From assembly GCA_030141605.1 (NCBI GenBank), contig JAQGDQ010000167.1, positions 420,377 to 458,203 of the forward strand: a stretch of DNA of 37,827 nt, written 5' to 3'. A model generated the notes under the pieces. That model worked only from the letters and a program-made list of their open reading frames with translations. It searched no databases and was not told where the DNA came from. The stretch comes from Tubiluchus corallicola. Its lineage: Eukaryota > Priapulida > Priapulimorpha > Priapulimorphida > Tubiluchidae. Position numbers and translations under genes: made by a program. This document shows, one piece after another, positions 1 through 9,195 of this stretch. How positions within the stretch are numbered: the stretch's first letter is position 1; every line of letters begins with the position of its first letter.

Positions 1-870
1 GCCACGTTTTGTACTTTTGAGCCTTATTCATTTTCCTTACGTCCTTGGAAACTTTGGGAATGCCATAAAAGTGGTGGTGTCTTTTTGTGTGAAAATTCTT
101 CACAGATAGATTGATAAAAAATGTTCCTGTATGATTGCCAAATTAAAGGTTTTTATAAAATGTAACATTTCACGTCAATTTAAAAATTTCAAGCAAAATG
201 AAATAAATGGTAAATAGCTAGCGGACGTTTTACAGTTGTACGTTAAAAATGTTGCGATGTTTGAGGAAACACGTTAGCAGAACAATGTACAGCCAAAGCA
301 ACAACAGCTCTAGACGAACTTCCTCCTTATATATAGTTTATGAAAGAGAACGCAGCTTATAAGAATCGAGTGACAGTTGTGTAGCTTCATTTTTGTGATT
401 TAAGTGAAATTTACTTGTGAATATTTCAATGGAAATTGTGAACGTAGAAGCCGAAATCTTGGACATTTGAATGTCAGTTTTGGACATTTTAATGAAAAAG
501 TTGAATACGTGAAATTGTGCATAGACATTTGAATGAGAGTAGTTTGGGGGAGTAAATGGAAATTAATGACTTCATCACATTACAGAAGCGGAGCAACCGA
601 TGTTGAGCAGTGCTCAGCCTGCTCAGTAGATGGATGGACGACCGCCTGGAAAGCTTCTTCTTTATCATACTATGAGCGGATACAATTTTCACTGTGAAAA
701 GCTATAAACCCAAGAAGCCTCTGCCGATTCAATGCTTCATCTTAGAGGATTAACCACGATAATTATTAGATTCCGGTCCTGCCATAATGTACATTAATTA
801 GGCTCTGCTGTTGAGTGCTAGATCCCATATTGCCTCTAACTAATTAACAAAAAAGGGAAATATAATAATG
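1..870. other. Non-coding, no gene recognised
   Basis: A+T-rich sequence with stops in all frames and no recognisable protein or RNA motif. A short stretch at about 755-850 has homeodomain-type TAATTA/ATTAATTA cores (ACATTAATTAGG, CTAACTAATTAAC). That is weak evidence of a regulatory element. Confidence 0.4.
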
Positions 871-895
871 AATGTTAATAAGAATAATAATATTA

Positions 896-955
896 ATAAT
901 GATGATGATGATGATGATGACGATGATGATGATGATAATAATAATAATAACAATA
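896..955. repeat. (GAT)n/(AAT)n microsatellite
   Basis: Perfect to near-perfect GAT trinucleotides pass into AAT trinucleotides. The open frame across it (Met/Ile-rich) is a product of the repeat, not a gene. Confidence 0.95.
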
Positions 956-959
956 AAAA

Positions 960-2340
960 TAAGTATTGGCATATTTTATACCTGTGCTAGCTGCTTTACA
1001 AACCAACAAACCAAGCTAAGACCCTTTTTCAAAATAACCGAAAAACATCTTACGCGAACGAGAACAACAACAGCATCACGGCGAAACAGGCCTCGTTATA
1101 GGTTACTTTACAAGCAGTAAAAAACTAATTTTATAAATAAATTAATTTTAATATTTTATCTTGGTTGTATTATTTTTTGCCGCATTATTACTGACAAATA
1201 AAAAATTGAAAAAAGGGAAAATCATCACCCACAAATCTCTGCAACAGAAGCCAGAAATAATGAACGCAAATGAAACTACGCCCAGCTAATGTTAGAGGTG
1301 GCTCCTTGGTGATTAGGAACAGGTCGTGAATGGATATGATCATGACAGTGATTATAGCATCAGTTGTAATTTATAGACGAGACTAGCGCATTCGGGGAAT
1401 TTAGGGCATTGCTGTCGGATAAACTGCTGAACGTTAGAAATTTCATCTGTATGCATTATCGAGAACAGTATTAACCAACAAACAGTCGTAAGCTATTAAA
1501 AGTGCACATTTAGTGTGAAAAGGCTTTTTAAGAGAAATTATTGCCAGTTTTGTAATTGTAATCACATTTATAACTGTTGTACATCAAATCAATTGTAGTT
1601 ACAATAATTCTAAAAGAACTATATTATTATAGATAACTAACTACATAATAGTTTATTAACAGGAGAATTACGCTGCATGGTGGTCAAGAAGCAAAGCTTG
1701 TGAGACCACCATGAAAAGAGGAAAGAAAAAACTGCTTAACTAACAAGAGAAAGAATTACAGAAAAAGAGAATAGTAAAGATAAAATGAATCAGATGGATA
1801 AAGAGTGAAAAGAAATGAAATAGAAAGGAGTTCAGTTTAATGCAGGGCCTCTTCAAAACTTCAGAAAACAAGTTGTGAAGGCTCTTGAAGGAGCCTTGGT
1901 CTGATGTAGTCTGTAGTCACTTGTGACCTAGCCAGTACTTGAATTAATCCGTCCGACCAGTTAGTTATGTCACTTCTCCATGTGGCTCTAGTTAGACCAT
2001 TAGTCTTTTGCATCAATTACTACATTTTTAAGCTCCATATTAAATGTGAATATCGGGTATTTACAGTAGAGAAATCCTTCGTTTGCTTAACCCTTTTCTA
2101 CCCCTTTGTCAGAATGCACAAGGTCCTCTTTAATTCTGGCAGCCAAACAAAATATTACTATGTTGAAATTGCATTGTTTAAAAATTGACTGTTTTTTTTG
2201 ATAAATTTTGTAATGGTACGTTGGTTGACGTGGAAATAAACGTCATATCTCATCAATTCTCCAAATTTATAGTGATCAAAGAAAGGCAGTTGTGCAAAAC
2301 AAGATGTTCATGCTCATAATTTTAATCTTTAATTCATTTA
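960..2340. other. Non-coding, no gene recognised
   Basis: No ORF here has a recognisable domain. The 73-codon open frame at 1967-2188 has no motif and lies in A+T-rich sequence. A purine-rich stretch lies at about 1700-1830. Nothing else stands out. Confidence 0.4.
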
Positions 2341-2379
2341 ATTAAGCTTGATCCAATGACTAATTTGCCATTGAATCTG

Positions 2380-3009
2380 GATTCAGTCAGAAAACGCAAC
2401 TTACGTGACAAAATAAAAATAGAAAACTTTCGAAAATCATCACTGCATGATTTTGTGCTCCAATCGGTTTCCTAAGCAAGGAAACTAATTTAAAAAAGGA
2501 CATTTTGAAGTATTTTAATCTGTTGATCTACTGTTGATCTAAATTTTTTGTTGGAACATAACACAGCACCGCTTTATTTTAATACTGCATATCTTTCAGA
2601 AGTGAGACTGCAAGCAAATTATGTTACATCATGGAGGTTCTTTAATTCTATGAGCAAATTATCTTTTTATACATCACTTAAACAAAATTTTGAATCCAAA
2701 CTTATTTAGATAGGATATTAAAGACAGAGAGGGCTTGACAAAATTTAGAAATAGTGCTCATCGTTTGGCTATTGAAACTGGTAGAAACGTAAGACCACCC
2801 ATTACACGTGAAAATCAAGTTTGTAGTGTTTGCAATGTTTTTGAAGGTGAATGCCATTTTTTATTGTACTGCTCAAAACATAGCGCTGCATCTAAGTGTG
2901 TTCTACTTTTAATGTTTTAACTGTAAATGAAAAACTGTTTCATTTGCTGTCGCCACAAAACACTGTAATACAAAGTGCAGTGGCAAACGTTATCCGAACT
3001 TGCATGTAA
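2380..3009 (+). pseudogene. Non-LTR retrotransposon (LINE) ORF2 C-terminal remnant
   Basis: The frame from about 2724 reads GLTKFRNSAHRLAIETGRN, then RPPITRENQVCSVCN and CHFLLYCSKH. This is the conserved LTKFR...H.LAIETGR...RPP....R.C..C......H.L..C block found C-terminal to the reverse transcriptase of many invertebrate LINEs. Just upstream, in another frame, 2629-2708 reads SWRFFNSMSKLSFYTSLKQNF, the usual preceding segment, so at least one frameshift separates them. After a second frame change the tail VNEKLFHLLSPQNTVIQ...RTCM runs to a stop at 3007-3009. The extension below 2629 (RKRNLRDKIKIENFRK) is uncertain. This is a dead 5'-truncated copy. Confidence 0.8.
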
Positions 3010-3010
3010 T

Positions 3011-3352
3011 CTACGAAAGCGTATTAGGCGAATGATAATCCGATTATAAAAAATCTGGTTATAACCAATTTTTTGACCATCCGATTATAAAAAAATCTAA
3101 TACAATCGGATGGCAAAGAATTGGTTATAACCAGATTTTCTTTTATAATCGGTGGCAAACAAATTGGTTATAACCCGATTTTTTTTATAACTAGAAGGCA
3201 AAAAAATTTGGTTATAACCAGATTTTTGTATAATCGGACGGAAAACGAAAACATTTAGTTCTAATTTGATTTTTTTATAATCGGACAGCAAAAATTTGGT
3301 TATAACCAGAATTTTTATAATCGGATATCATGGCCGTAATATGCTTTCGCAG
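3011..3352. mobile_element. 342-bp inverted-repeat element (MITE-like) with palindromic internal repeats
   Basis: The ends are imperfect inverted repeats of about 38 bp. The left end starts CTACGAAAGCGTATTA and, read inward from the right, the other starts CTGCGAAAGCATATTA; both continue to a shared TCCGATTATAA. TAAT flanks both sides (3007-3010 and 3353-3356; the match extends to TAATCT if the ends are drawn 2 bp shorter), consistent with a target-site duplication. Inside are five copies of the palindrome GGTTATAACC and several CCGATTATA/TATAATCGG boxes at roughly 45-60-bp spacing. There is no coding capacity, so it would be moved in trans. I cannot assign the superfamily. Confidence 0.75.
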
Positions 3353-3440
3353 TAATCTATTGTACGAAATGTTTATTATTGTTTTCATCGGCCCTGTTGG
3401 CCATATGTATTTATTTATCTATTTATCTACTAGCTTTGAC
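3353..3440 (+). repeat. Probable 3' UTR and tail of the interrupted LINE
   Basis: Removing the inserted element joins this stretch to the LINE stop codon. It contains CGGCCCTGTTGGCC and ends in an A+T-rich TATT/TATC tetranucleotide tail (TATTTATTTATCTATTTATC). A short simple-repeat tail is common at LINE 3' ends. The assignment is by continuity. Confidence 0.5.
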
Positions 3441-3719
3441 ACTAAAACTCGCGCTAACAAGCCTGACGACGCACATACACGGTTGGAAAGCACACCAAGT
3501 AGCTGGAAATTTTTACAGACTTAGAGGTCCAGAGGGGTTAACATTTTCTAAAATGCATTACATTATCCAAACCCTCGAAAAGTTTTTGTTAGCAATTCCC
3601 TACAGCCTTCTGATAGCCTTTCATCTTGTCAAGAAAATTTTAGCAAGCCACCTGCTTCTTAGACACGTCTTTTACAATCTTAGAACAATCTTTAAGAGAA
3701 ATATACTGGCTACGTAGAC

Positions 3720-3945
3720 GCCATGCATTCCACACCACTACACACTACACCACTTCATACCTCACTGTACCTAGTCAGACATACACGTCACACTACATAC
3801 CATCTCATCACCGTCACCCCTATGTCATCAACCACATCACACAATACAGTATCACAAAATATGTCAACACTTTAAACCATGCAACATACTCCATGTCAAA
3901 GCAAAGCACACCACACCGCGACACATCGCACTACATCACAGCATA
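3720..3945. repeat. CA/CAC-rich low-complexity region
   Basis: Degenerate tandem runs of CACTACAC, CATCACAC and CACACCAC occupy the whole stretch. No reading frame is meaningful. Confidence 0.7.
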
Positions 3946-4125
3946 CAATGCAGCGTTACTCGATACCGCACAGTGTCGCACCAAACTGTAACGCCGTCAG
4001 GGTTGGTAACAACTCTCCCTAGTCGGTTGGAATTCAGGTTTTCCGGAAGCCAAGAGTCCCTGGTACAATGCTGGATTATGCTGTCATGTAGAAATTGTGA
4101 TTCCAGAAAAGTGAACATTAAAACA

Positions 4126-4210
4126 AAGAAATTGATTTCAAAAAGATTTGCCACTAACAGTTTTACAAAATAGCAAGCCTAGCTTGCCACTAACAGTATC
4201 ACAAATAGCA
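4126..4210. repeat. Imperfect tandem duplication, about 39-bp period
   Basis: The motif GCCACTAACAGT followed by an ACAAAATAGCAA-type segment appears twice back to back (near 4149 and 4188). It is a local duplication. Confidence 0.6.
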
Positions 4211-4313
4211 ATAACTTATCTTGCGCCTTCCATACTACGTGCAGTTGAACTACGGGACAGATGCTTGTCTGTTTGTCTGCCTGCTGAATTGACGAGGTGG
4301 TGCACGATGAAAA

Positions 4314-4373
4314 CGGCACAGGAAAAAATGGCACGGTAAAAATGACACAGGTAATAATGGCACAGGAAAAAAT
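4314..4373. repeat. GGCACAGGAAAAAAT tandem repeat, left cluster
   Basis: Four 15-16-bp units: GGCACAGGAAAAAAT, GGCACGGTAAAAAT, GACACAGGTAATAAT, GGCACAGGAAAAAAT. The same unit recurs in inverse orientation at 5171-5198. Confidence 0.8.
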
Positions 4374-5170
4374 TGTATACATGGAAAAGTATGGAAAAAT
4401 GGCACATACGTTATTCTGATGCAAGTGATTTCTATAATAAAATTAGAATGTGCTCAGTAGGAAGCAGATCTCTGCCAAAACCGAACTATCTTAAACTCAT
4501 TCGTCTGATTCTTTTAATTCAAAAAATTTAACACAAAGATAAACAAGCAAACATACAAAAATATACCAAATGTATTTGTATTACATAGCAAAAGACTCAG
4601 AAAATATTTGGTCATTAAATGAATTTATAATCAACGAATGTTCCAGTGTTTATCTACCCTTTTCATCAATTTTGGCGATGGTAATAGATTGACAAATCTA
4701 TACGTACCAAGTCACCTTATAAGGCTACACATATTAATAGCAAAGGTTATAAACAGCATTACACAGTTTTACATGCGAGAATTTCTCGAAACGGAACCCG
4801 AAACTAACTCGTAGTAGTTTGTCCAGGTGGAAATAATAAAGAAGAAGTGCTAAACACTCCGTCTGAGACCGCCACAAAGTACTTCATGAAAGCTTTTGTA
4901 CGTGATGTTCGGAAATGTTTTGCGAAAAAATCACCGGCGGAACGATTCCCATTTTGGTACCCTATACCCGCCTTTCTACGTAAAGTTTCTTGGAAATGTG
5001 TTAGGTAGTTTTTGCGTAATATGCTTACTGCCATAACAGACAAAAAGCAACCAAACAAACAGACAAACGAACAAACTGTGTTGAATCATAACATCCTTGG
5101 CAGAGGCAAAAATAACTAAAATAGTTGTCCCCCACTGTAATCCTAACCCTGAGCACATATTTTAGTAAGC
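4374..5170. other. Interior between inverted repeat clusters, no gene
   Basis: A+T-rich with only short open frames that have no recognisable motif (for example minus-strand frames of 60-84 codons around 4800-5160). If the flanking clusters are element ends, this is the interior of a non-autonomous element. Confidence 0.35.
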
Positions 5171-5198
5171 GTGCCATTTTTCCTGTGCTATTTTTACC
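5171..5198. repeat. Inverse copy of the GGCACAGGAAAAAAT repeat, right cluster
   Basis: The minus strand reads GGTAAAAATAGCACAGG followed by AAAAATGGCAC, the unit of the left cluster. The two clusters face each other about 800 bp apart and could be the ends of one element. No TSD was recognised. Confidence 0.6.
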
Positions 5199-5612
5199 TA
5201 CATTCGTTCATTATAACTGATGCAGAGGTTCTCCTCAATATATAATACAAAAACAGCGTACAATTTAAGATTTACATTTGAACATTTGAAGTTATCATGT
5301 GGACTAGTATAGTACCATACCACACTGAAAATAACAAAACGTGAATGCACAATATAGGATGGAACAATAGATTGAAGCACCTCGTGGGGTCTGACCATAT
5401 TCATTTTGGAAAACTCACATGTATGAGACAAGAACAGGCAATGGTTGTGACAAAGCTGGAACAATACGCCTTAGGCGAAAGGATACGTAAAAAGAGTGAA
5501 AAAGAATTTAGTGTAAATGAACGCAAGACTTCAAAAATTTGTGCATAGATACTATGTTATTGGGATACGTGATATTGAACCTTTCCTAAGAGCTGTGTAG
5601 GAACTTTTCCAT

Positions 5613-5759
5613 GGTACCAGTACCAAACTTATCAGTACCAAAATTACCAGTACCAAACTTATCAGTACCAAAATTACCAGTACCAAACTTACCAGTACCA
5701 GCTTACTAGTACCAAACTTACAAGTACCAAACTTACCAATACCAAACTTACTAGTACCG
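5613..5759. repeat. 15-bp minisatellite (AGTACCAAACTTACC)n
   Basis: About nine to ten units. The first four alternate between AAACTTATC and AAAATTACC variants, a 30-bp higher-order period, before becoming irregular. Confidence 0.92.
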
Positions 5760-5764
5760 CAGTA

Positions 5765-6340
5765 TGTACAATAATGAGAAAATTAACAGTTAATAAATAA
5801 AACATTGTCTCAGAAGATTAGTTAAAATTATCAATTTCGAAAACCCTTTGCGCAAATAATAAAATGATGTACACACTGAAACAGTTCACTTCATAGTTTA
5901 AGCGTGCGTTCCCATGAAGAAGAACATTTGTAGTATAGTTATCCGACAATTCATAAATATTGATAATATTAGAGCAAATATTTTCTTGACTTTGTCGACC
6001 ATCAATGACCTATAGGTAAGTTAAAAAGTGGACATTTTAATAAAAATGTTCATGTGTCTCAAAAAGGAAGCCACACCTGCAATATGGTAAGACACGAAAC
6101 CCATCACAATGATGCTGATCTTTATTTGGCAGGTTAGAGTGGCGTTATACTGTGACTATGGCTTCTTTAAGATGTTGAAGCACTAGAAAGACTAACAGAA
6201 AGAACAGTGGAAGTTTCTCTATTTAATGGGTTTTATACGCCCCATAAAGCAGTCAGTGTACGAAACACAAAAGGCTAAATTACTTGTTCACCTTGAACTT
6301 TAAAGGCCGCCGGAAACCATGCTGCACCGCTTTAACGTAC
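5765..6340. other. Non-coding, no gene recognised
   Basis: A+T-rich unique-looking sequence with no supported ORF, RNA or repeat. Confidence 0.4.
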
Positions 6341-6790
6341 ATTCATTTACGTGGCACCAACTCTCACCATAAATCATTATGTAATTATGTGCTGCTGCGC
6401 TGCATTCAATGAGTTCGTTTGTCGACCGATCAAAAATCCACAGAAATTCAGTAAATGAGCATTAATTATGTGGGCTTCAGGGCGGATCGTATACCAAATG
6501 TGGACTGCATCGTTAGCCTTTCCCCGTAGTTTGAATAAACGTTACTAAAGGAAATGACTCTGAACTGTGCTTCTTTCAAGCCGCTACAATTTCCAGACTT
6601 TGACTTCTTAAAAAGAAAGTTTTATTGGCTTTTAGAATGATTTTGGCAGTTCCCTCTGACCTGAATCCGCCACAAAATCAAACTCATTAAACAACATCAC
6701 CATTATTTTCACTTGCCTGCGAGCTTTTTAATCATGACGCATTCGTGTACTTTACGCTGGGAATTTGGCGGAAAGATTAATCTATACAAT
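6340..6790. promoter_or_regulatory. Candidate conserved non-coding/enhancer block
   Basis: Compared with its surroundings this block has more even base composition and no simple repeats. It holds clustered TAAT-type cores and factor-site-like words (ATTATGTAATTATG, GAGCATTAATTATG, TTTTTAATCATGACG, TTTGGCGGAAAG). It would lie in Kv4 intron 1 if the exon assignment holds. This is pattern-based inference only; conservation was not tested. Confidence 0.25.
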
Positions 6791-7130
6791 CCCCTGTATA
6801 CCGGATTGTTTTAAATAAGTTAGAAATGTATGTGTGGCAATATTGATCACTCGGAATGGAGCAAAACCGCTAATTTTGAAAGCACTTAATATCCGAAGCG
6901 TGCATTTGTGACGGCGGCAATGGCAGTGGCGTCGGTGATGACTGCGGCAAAAGGAGCAGCTGTAATTTGGTAACCTACAGCAAAAAATTCTGCTGAGGCT
7001 GTTTAGTACTAAAAGATGACAGTTAGGCAAAATAGTTTCACACACGTAAGAAATTTGGCTGTCGGAATTATGCTGGATTTATAAAGGTAGTCCGTTTCTA
7101 AATTGCTTTTTGCTGTTTGACAACTAGCCT
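6791..7130. other. Non-coding, no gene recognised
   Basis: A short Arg/His/Cys-rich minus-strand open frame (6782-7045) arises from GGC/GTG-rich sequence around 6910-6960 and has no domain. I see nothing supportable. Confidence 0.4.
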
Positions 7131-7330
7131 TATTTATTTTCATATTTAAATATTTAGATATTTATTTATTAGTGTCAAAAATACATACAAGACATACATA
7201 CAATATCAATTTTGAAATATACAAAAAAAACAAGACATATATAAAATCTGAATTATGAAATATAATGACACTATAATTATACAAACAAAACAATTACCAT
7301 AAAACAAACAATACAGCAACATGTTGCCGC
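7130..7330 (-). repeat. Possible LINE 3' UTR/tail fragment
   Basis: On the minus strand this A+T-rich stretch runs TTGTATGTATGTCTTG, then GACACTAATAAATAAATATC, then an A-rich end with several AATAAA signals. This resembles the 3' end of a non-LTR retrotransposon. No coding remnant was recognised upstream of it, so the call is tentative. Confidence 0.35.
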
Positions 7331-7860
7331 GAATTGATTATACATTTAAAAGAGGAAGACTCGGGTCACGCCCCAATGTTCTCTTTTAATAACCCTACGT
7401 CTCTGAGTGCTGGATTTTGGGCTTGCAGTGTGTCGAAGTATAAAAAGAGAAAGAAATTAGTAAACGAATTGGCAAAGATTCACAGTTTGCTCTTCAACTC
7501 TTTAGGCTGTCCTCCCTTTTGCTCTGAAATTCATTCCCTCACCTCTTCTCATCACCACTTTCAATCATGCGAGCATCAAACCGATTTGCCGAACCACAGG
7601 ACGTGAAGGTAAACACAGCTCAGCTCTGTAATCGCTTTCACGGTTCAGCAGAGCGTGCAAGAGGCAACTCAGAGAAGCCCAGAGGAAGCCACGAGGAAGC
7701 CCTGCGTCTCACCAGCGTGGCATACTGATTAGCGGCGGACACGGTCCAGAGAACTGGTCGCGATAATTGGACGCAGATGTGGACCGGATCACTGCTGCAG
7801 AGGGCGCTCCGAGAACGTCTTGTCTGTAGTTATAAATAATCACGCTACAGCAGTGTAAAT
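7330..7860. other. Unassigned, G+C-elevated non-coding
   Basis: A moderately G+C-rich stretch, including GAGAAGCCCAGAGGAAGCC and CACGAGGAAGCCC direct repeats near 7670-7705. The 90-codon plus frame at 7334-7606 has no known domain and overlaps the preceding repeat. No gene is claimed. Confidence 0.35.
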
Positions 7861-7863
7861 ACT

Positions 7864-8012
7864 AAGTAAGTGAGTGAGTAAGTGAGCGAGTGAGTGAGTG
7901 AGTGAGTGAGAGAGTGAGTGAGTGAGTGAGTGAGTGAGTGAGTGAGTGAGTGAGTGAGTGAGTGAGTGAGTGAGTGAGTGAGTAAGTAAGTAAGTAAAGT
8001 AAGTAAGCAAAG
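7864..8012. repeat. (GTGA)n microsatellite grading into (GTAA)n
   Basis: About 140 bp of GTGA units with point variants (GCGA, GAGA), changing to GTAA at the right end. Confidence 0.95.
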
Positions 8013-8112
8013 AAGTACATACGTGTGTAAGTAAGTAACACTATTCCTTACAGATATGGCATATTATCTAGATACGGTTGTACGGGTATATAATACTGCA
8101 CATTATATACTA

Positions 8113-8212
8113 TACAGAGTGCTTCAGAAGAAATTTGTTGATGAGCTGAAATTTCCTGATCAAATCACAAGATATGTTACCACGTTACATGGACTTCTGC
8201 ATTACGACATCA
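8113..8212 (+). repeat. Interspersed repeat family B, copy 1
   Basis: Starts TACAGAGTGCTTCAGAAG and continues through TGATCAAATCACAAG to ACTTCTGCATTACGACATCA. It aligns along its length with 15361-15468 in the same orientation. An inverted TACAGGGTGTCC end occurs at about 9042-9055 (plus strand GGACACCCTGTATA), so the parent element may span about 8110-9055. Confidence 0.65.
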
Positions 8213-8512
8213 TAAAAATGCAAATACATGGATATGTCATATCACTTGCTTGTTATACATTTAAATATAGGCATATCATATTTCATATCATATTCCTGAA
8301 ACACCTGTACAAGTTAGCAGTGTCGAACAAACTAGACCTGCCTTGTGCAAAACTTTAATGTTTTCAATACAGTTTTAGTAGTGTAATTACATTTTAGTAA
8401 TGGATTAAATAGCAAGGTTTGTGGGTGTGCTTCCCCTTCCCTTTTCTCCCCTCGCCGCCATTGTATGTTAACTATTTATCAACAGCGTCATGAGCTCGAC
8501 AAAATACTGAGC

Positions 8513-8611
8513 ACATATACAGGTTGGTTCGAAAGGAGAAACTGCAGTAAAATGTGCTGCTATGCTATTTTGTAATGTACAAAAATCAAGTTATAATAAT
8601 GGGAAAATTAT
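8513..8611. repeat. Further TACAGG-type terminus and flank of copy 1 of family A
   Basis: ATATACAGGTTGGTTCGAAAG resembles the TATACAGGGTGT terminus present in inverse form at about 9042-9055. It immediately precedes the AATAAG element. It may be the left end of an outer element carrying family A copy 1 inside it. Confidence 0.35.
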
Positions 8612-8977
8612 AATAAGTCTTTTCACAGTTTCGTCGTGCGTACGCGCTGCTGCTGTAGGTCAAACGTTAAGAGTACCACAGCAAAGCGTCTTAACTATAA
8701 CCGCCACGTGACATGTGGGTAAAGCAAAGCAGTCCGCTGCATCAGTTCAGTTACCTCAGTTGGTTTACATGGACTTTACTTAATTGTACATTAGTCTGTG
8801 CATAGAGTTATTTACTAGCAGGATCTTGCTTGAGAACAAGAAAAAATGAACTAGGTAAGGTTCTAGTTAACTGTTCAACTGTTACTATTACAATAGCATA
8901 GTCTGCGAGGTGTTGTCAAGTGTACACAAAAGTGTCAAGTGTCATCATCAATCGCTGGAACTGTAAAAAGGCTTATT
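8612..8977 (+). mobile_element. Inverted-repeat DNA element family A, copy 1
   Basis: The left end is AATAAGTCTTTTCACAGTT and the right end is CTGTAAAAAGGCTTATT, its reverse complement with few mismatches. The body matches 35559-36038 in the same orientation: GTACCACAGCAA, GCATCAGTTCAGT, TTACTAGCAGGATCTTGCTT, ATCATCAATCGCTGGAACTG. There is no coding capacity. Relative to copy 2 it lacks the inner right-arm block (GGTACGCTTAACCTTTAACC). A related block appears in opposite orientation just outside the right end at 8990-9030, so the copy is rearranged. Confidence 0.78.
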
Positions 8978-9152
8978 ATGTAAATGTAATTGACGATGAT
9001 CGTGAAAAGTCAACGGTTAAGTGTACTAGGCATTTGTGGACACCCTGTATAACACTATTATGAACATTTAGTCTTTCTGTTAAGCTTAACATTTTATCGA
9101 TTTGCATTAGTTTACATTAGTAGATCTCATGTAATTTGCTATTTACTCTAAT

Positions 9153-9195
9153 TCCGGGACCCCGGGATACGGGATAGGGCGATCCCGGGTTTGAG
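9153..9195. other. G+C-rich hairpin
   Basis: CCCGGGAT and ATCCCGGG form an 8-bp perfect stem around a 13-nt loop, inside a short G+C-rich island in A+T-rich DNA. Function unknown. Confidence 0.45.

Noticed and set aside
3030-3340. Regularly spaced palindromic repeats suggesting a CRISPR-like array
   Set aside because: Eukaryotic context, irregular spacing, spacers that are themselves A+T-rich repeat variants, and inverted ends with target duplication: a transposable element.
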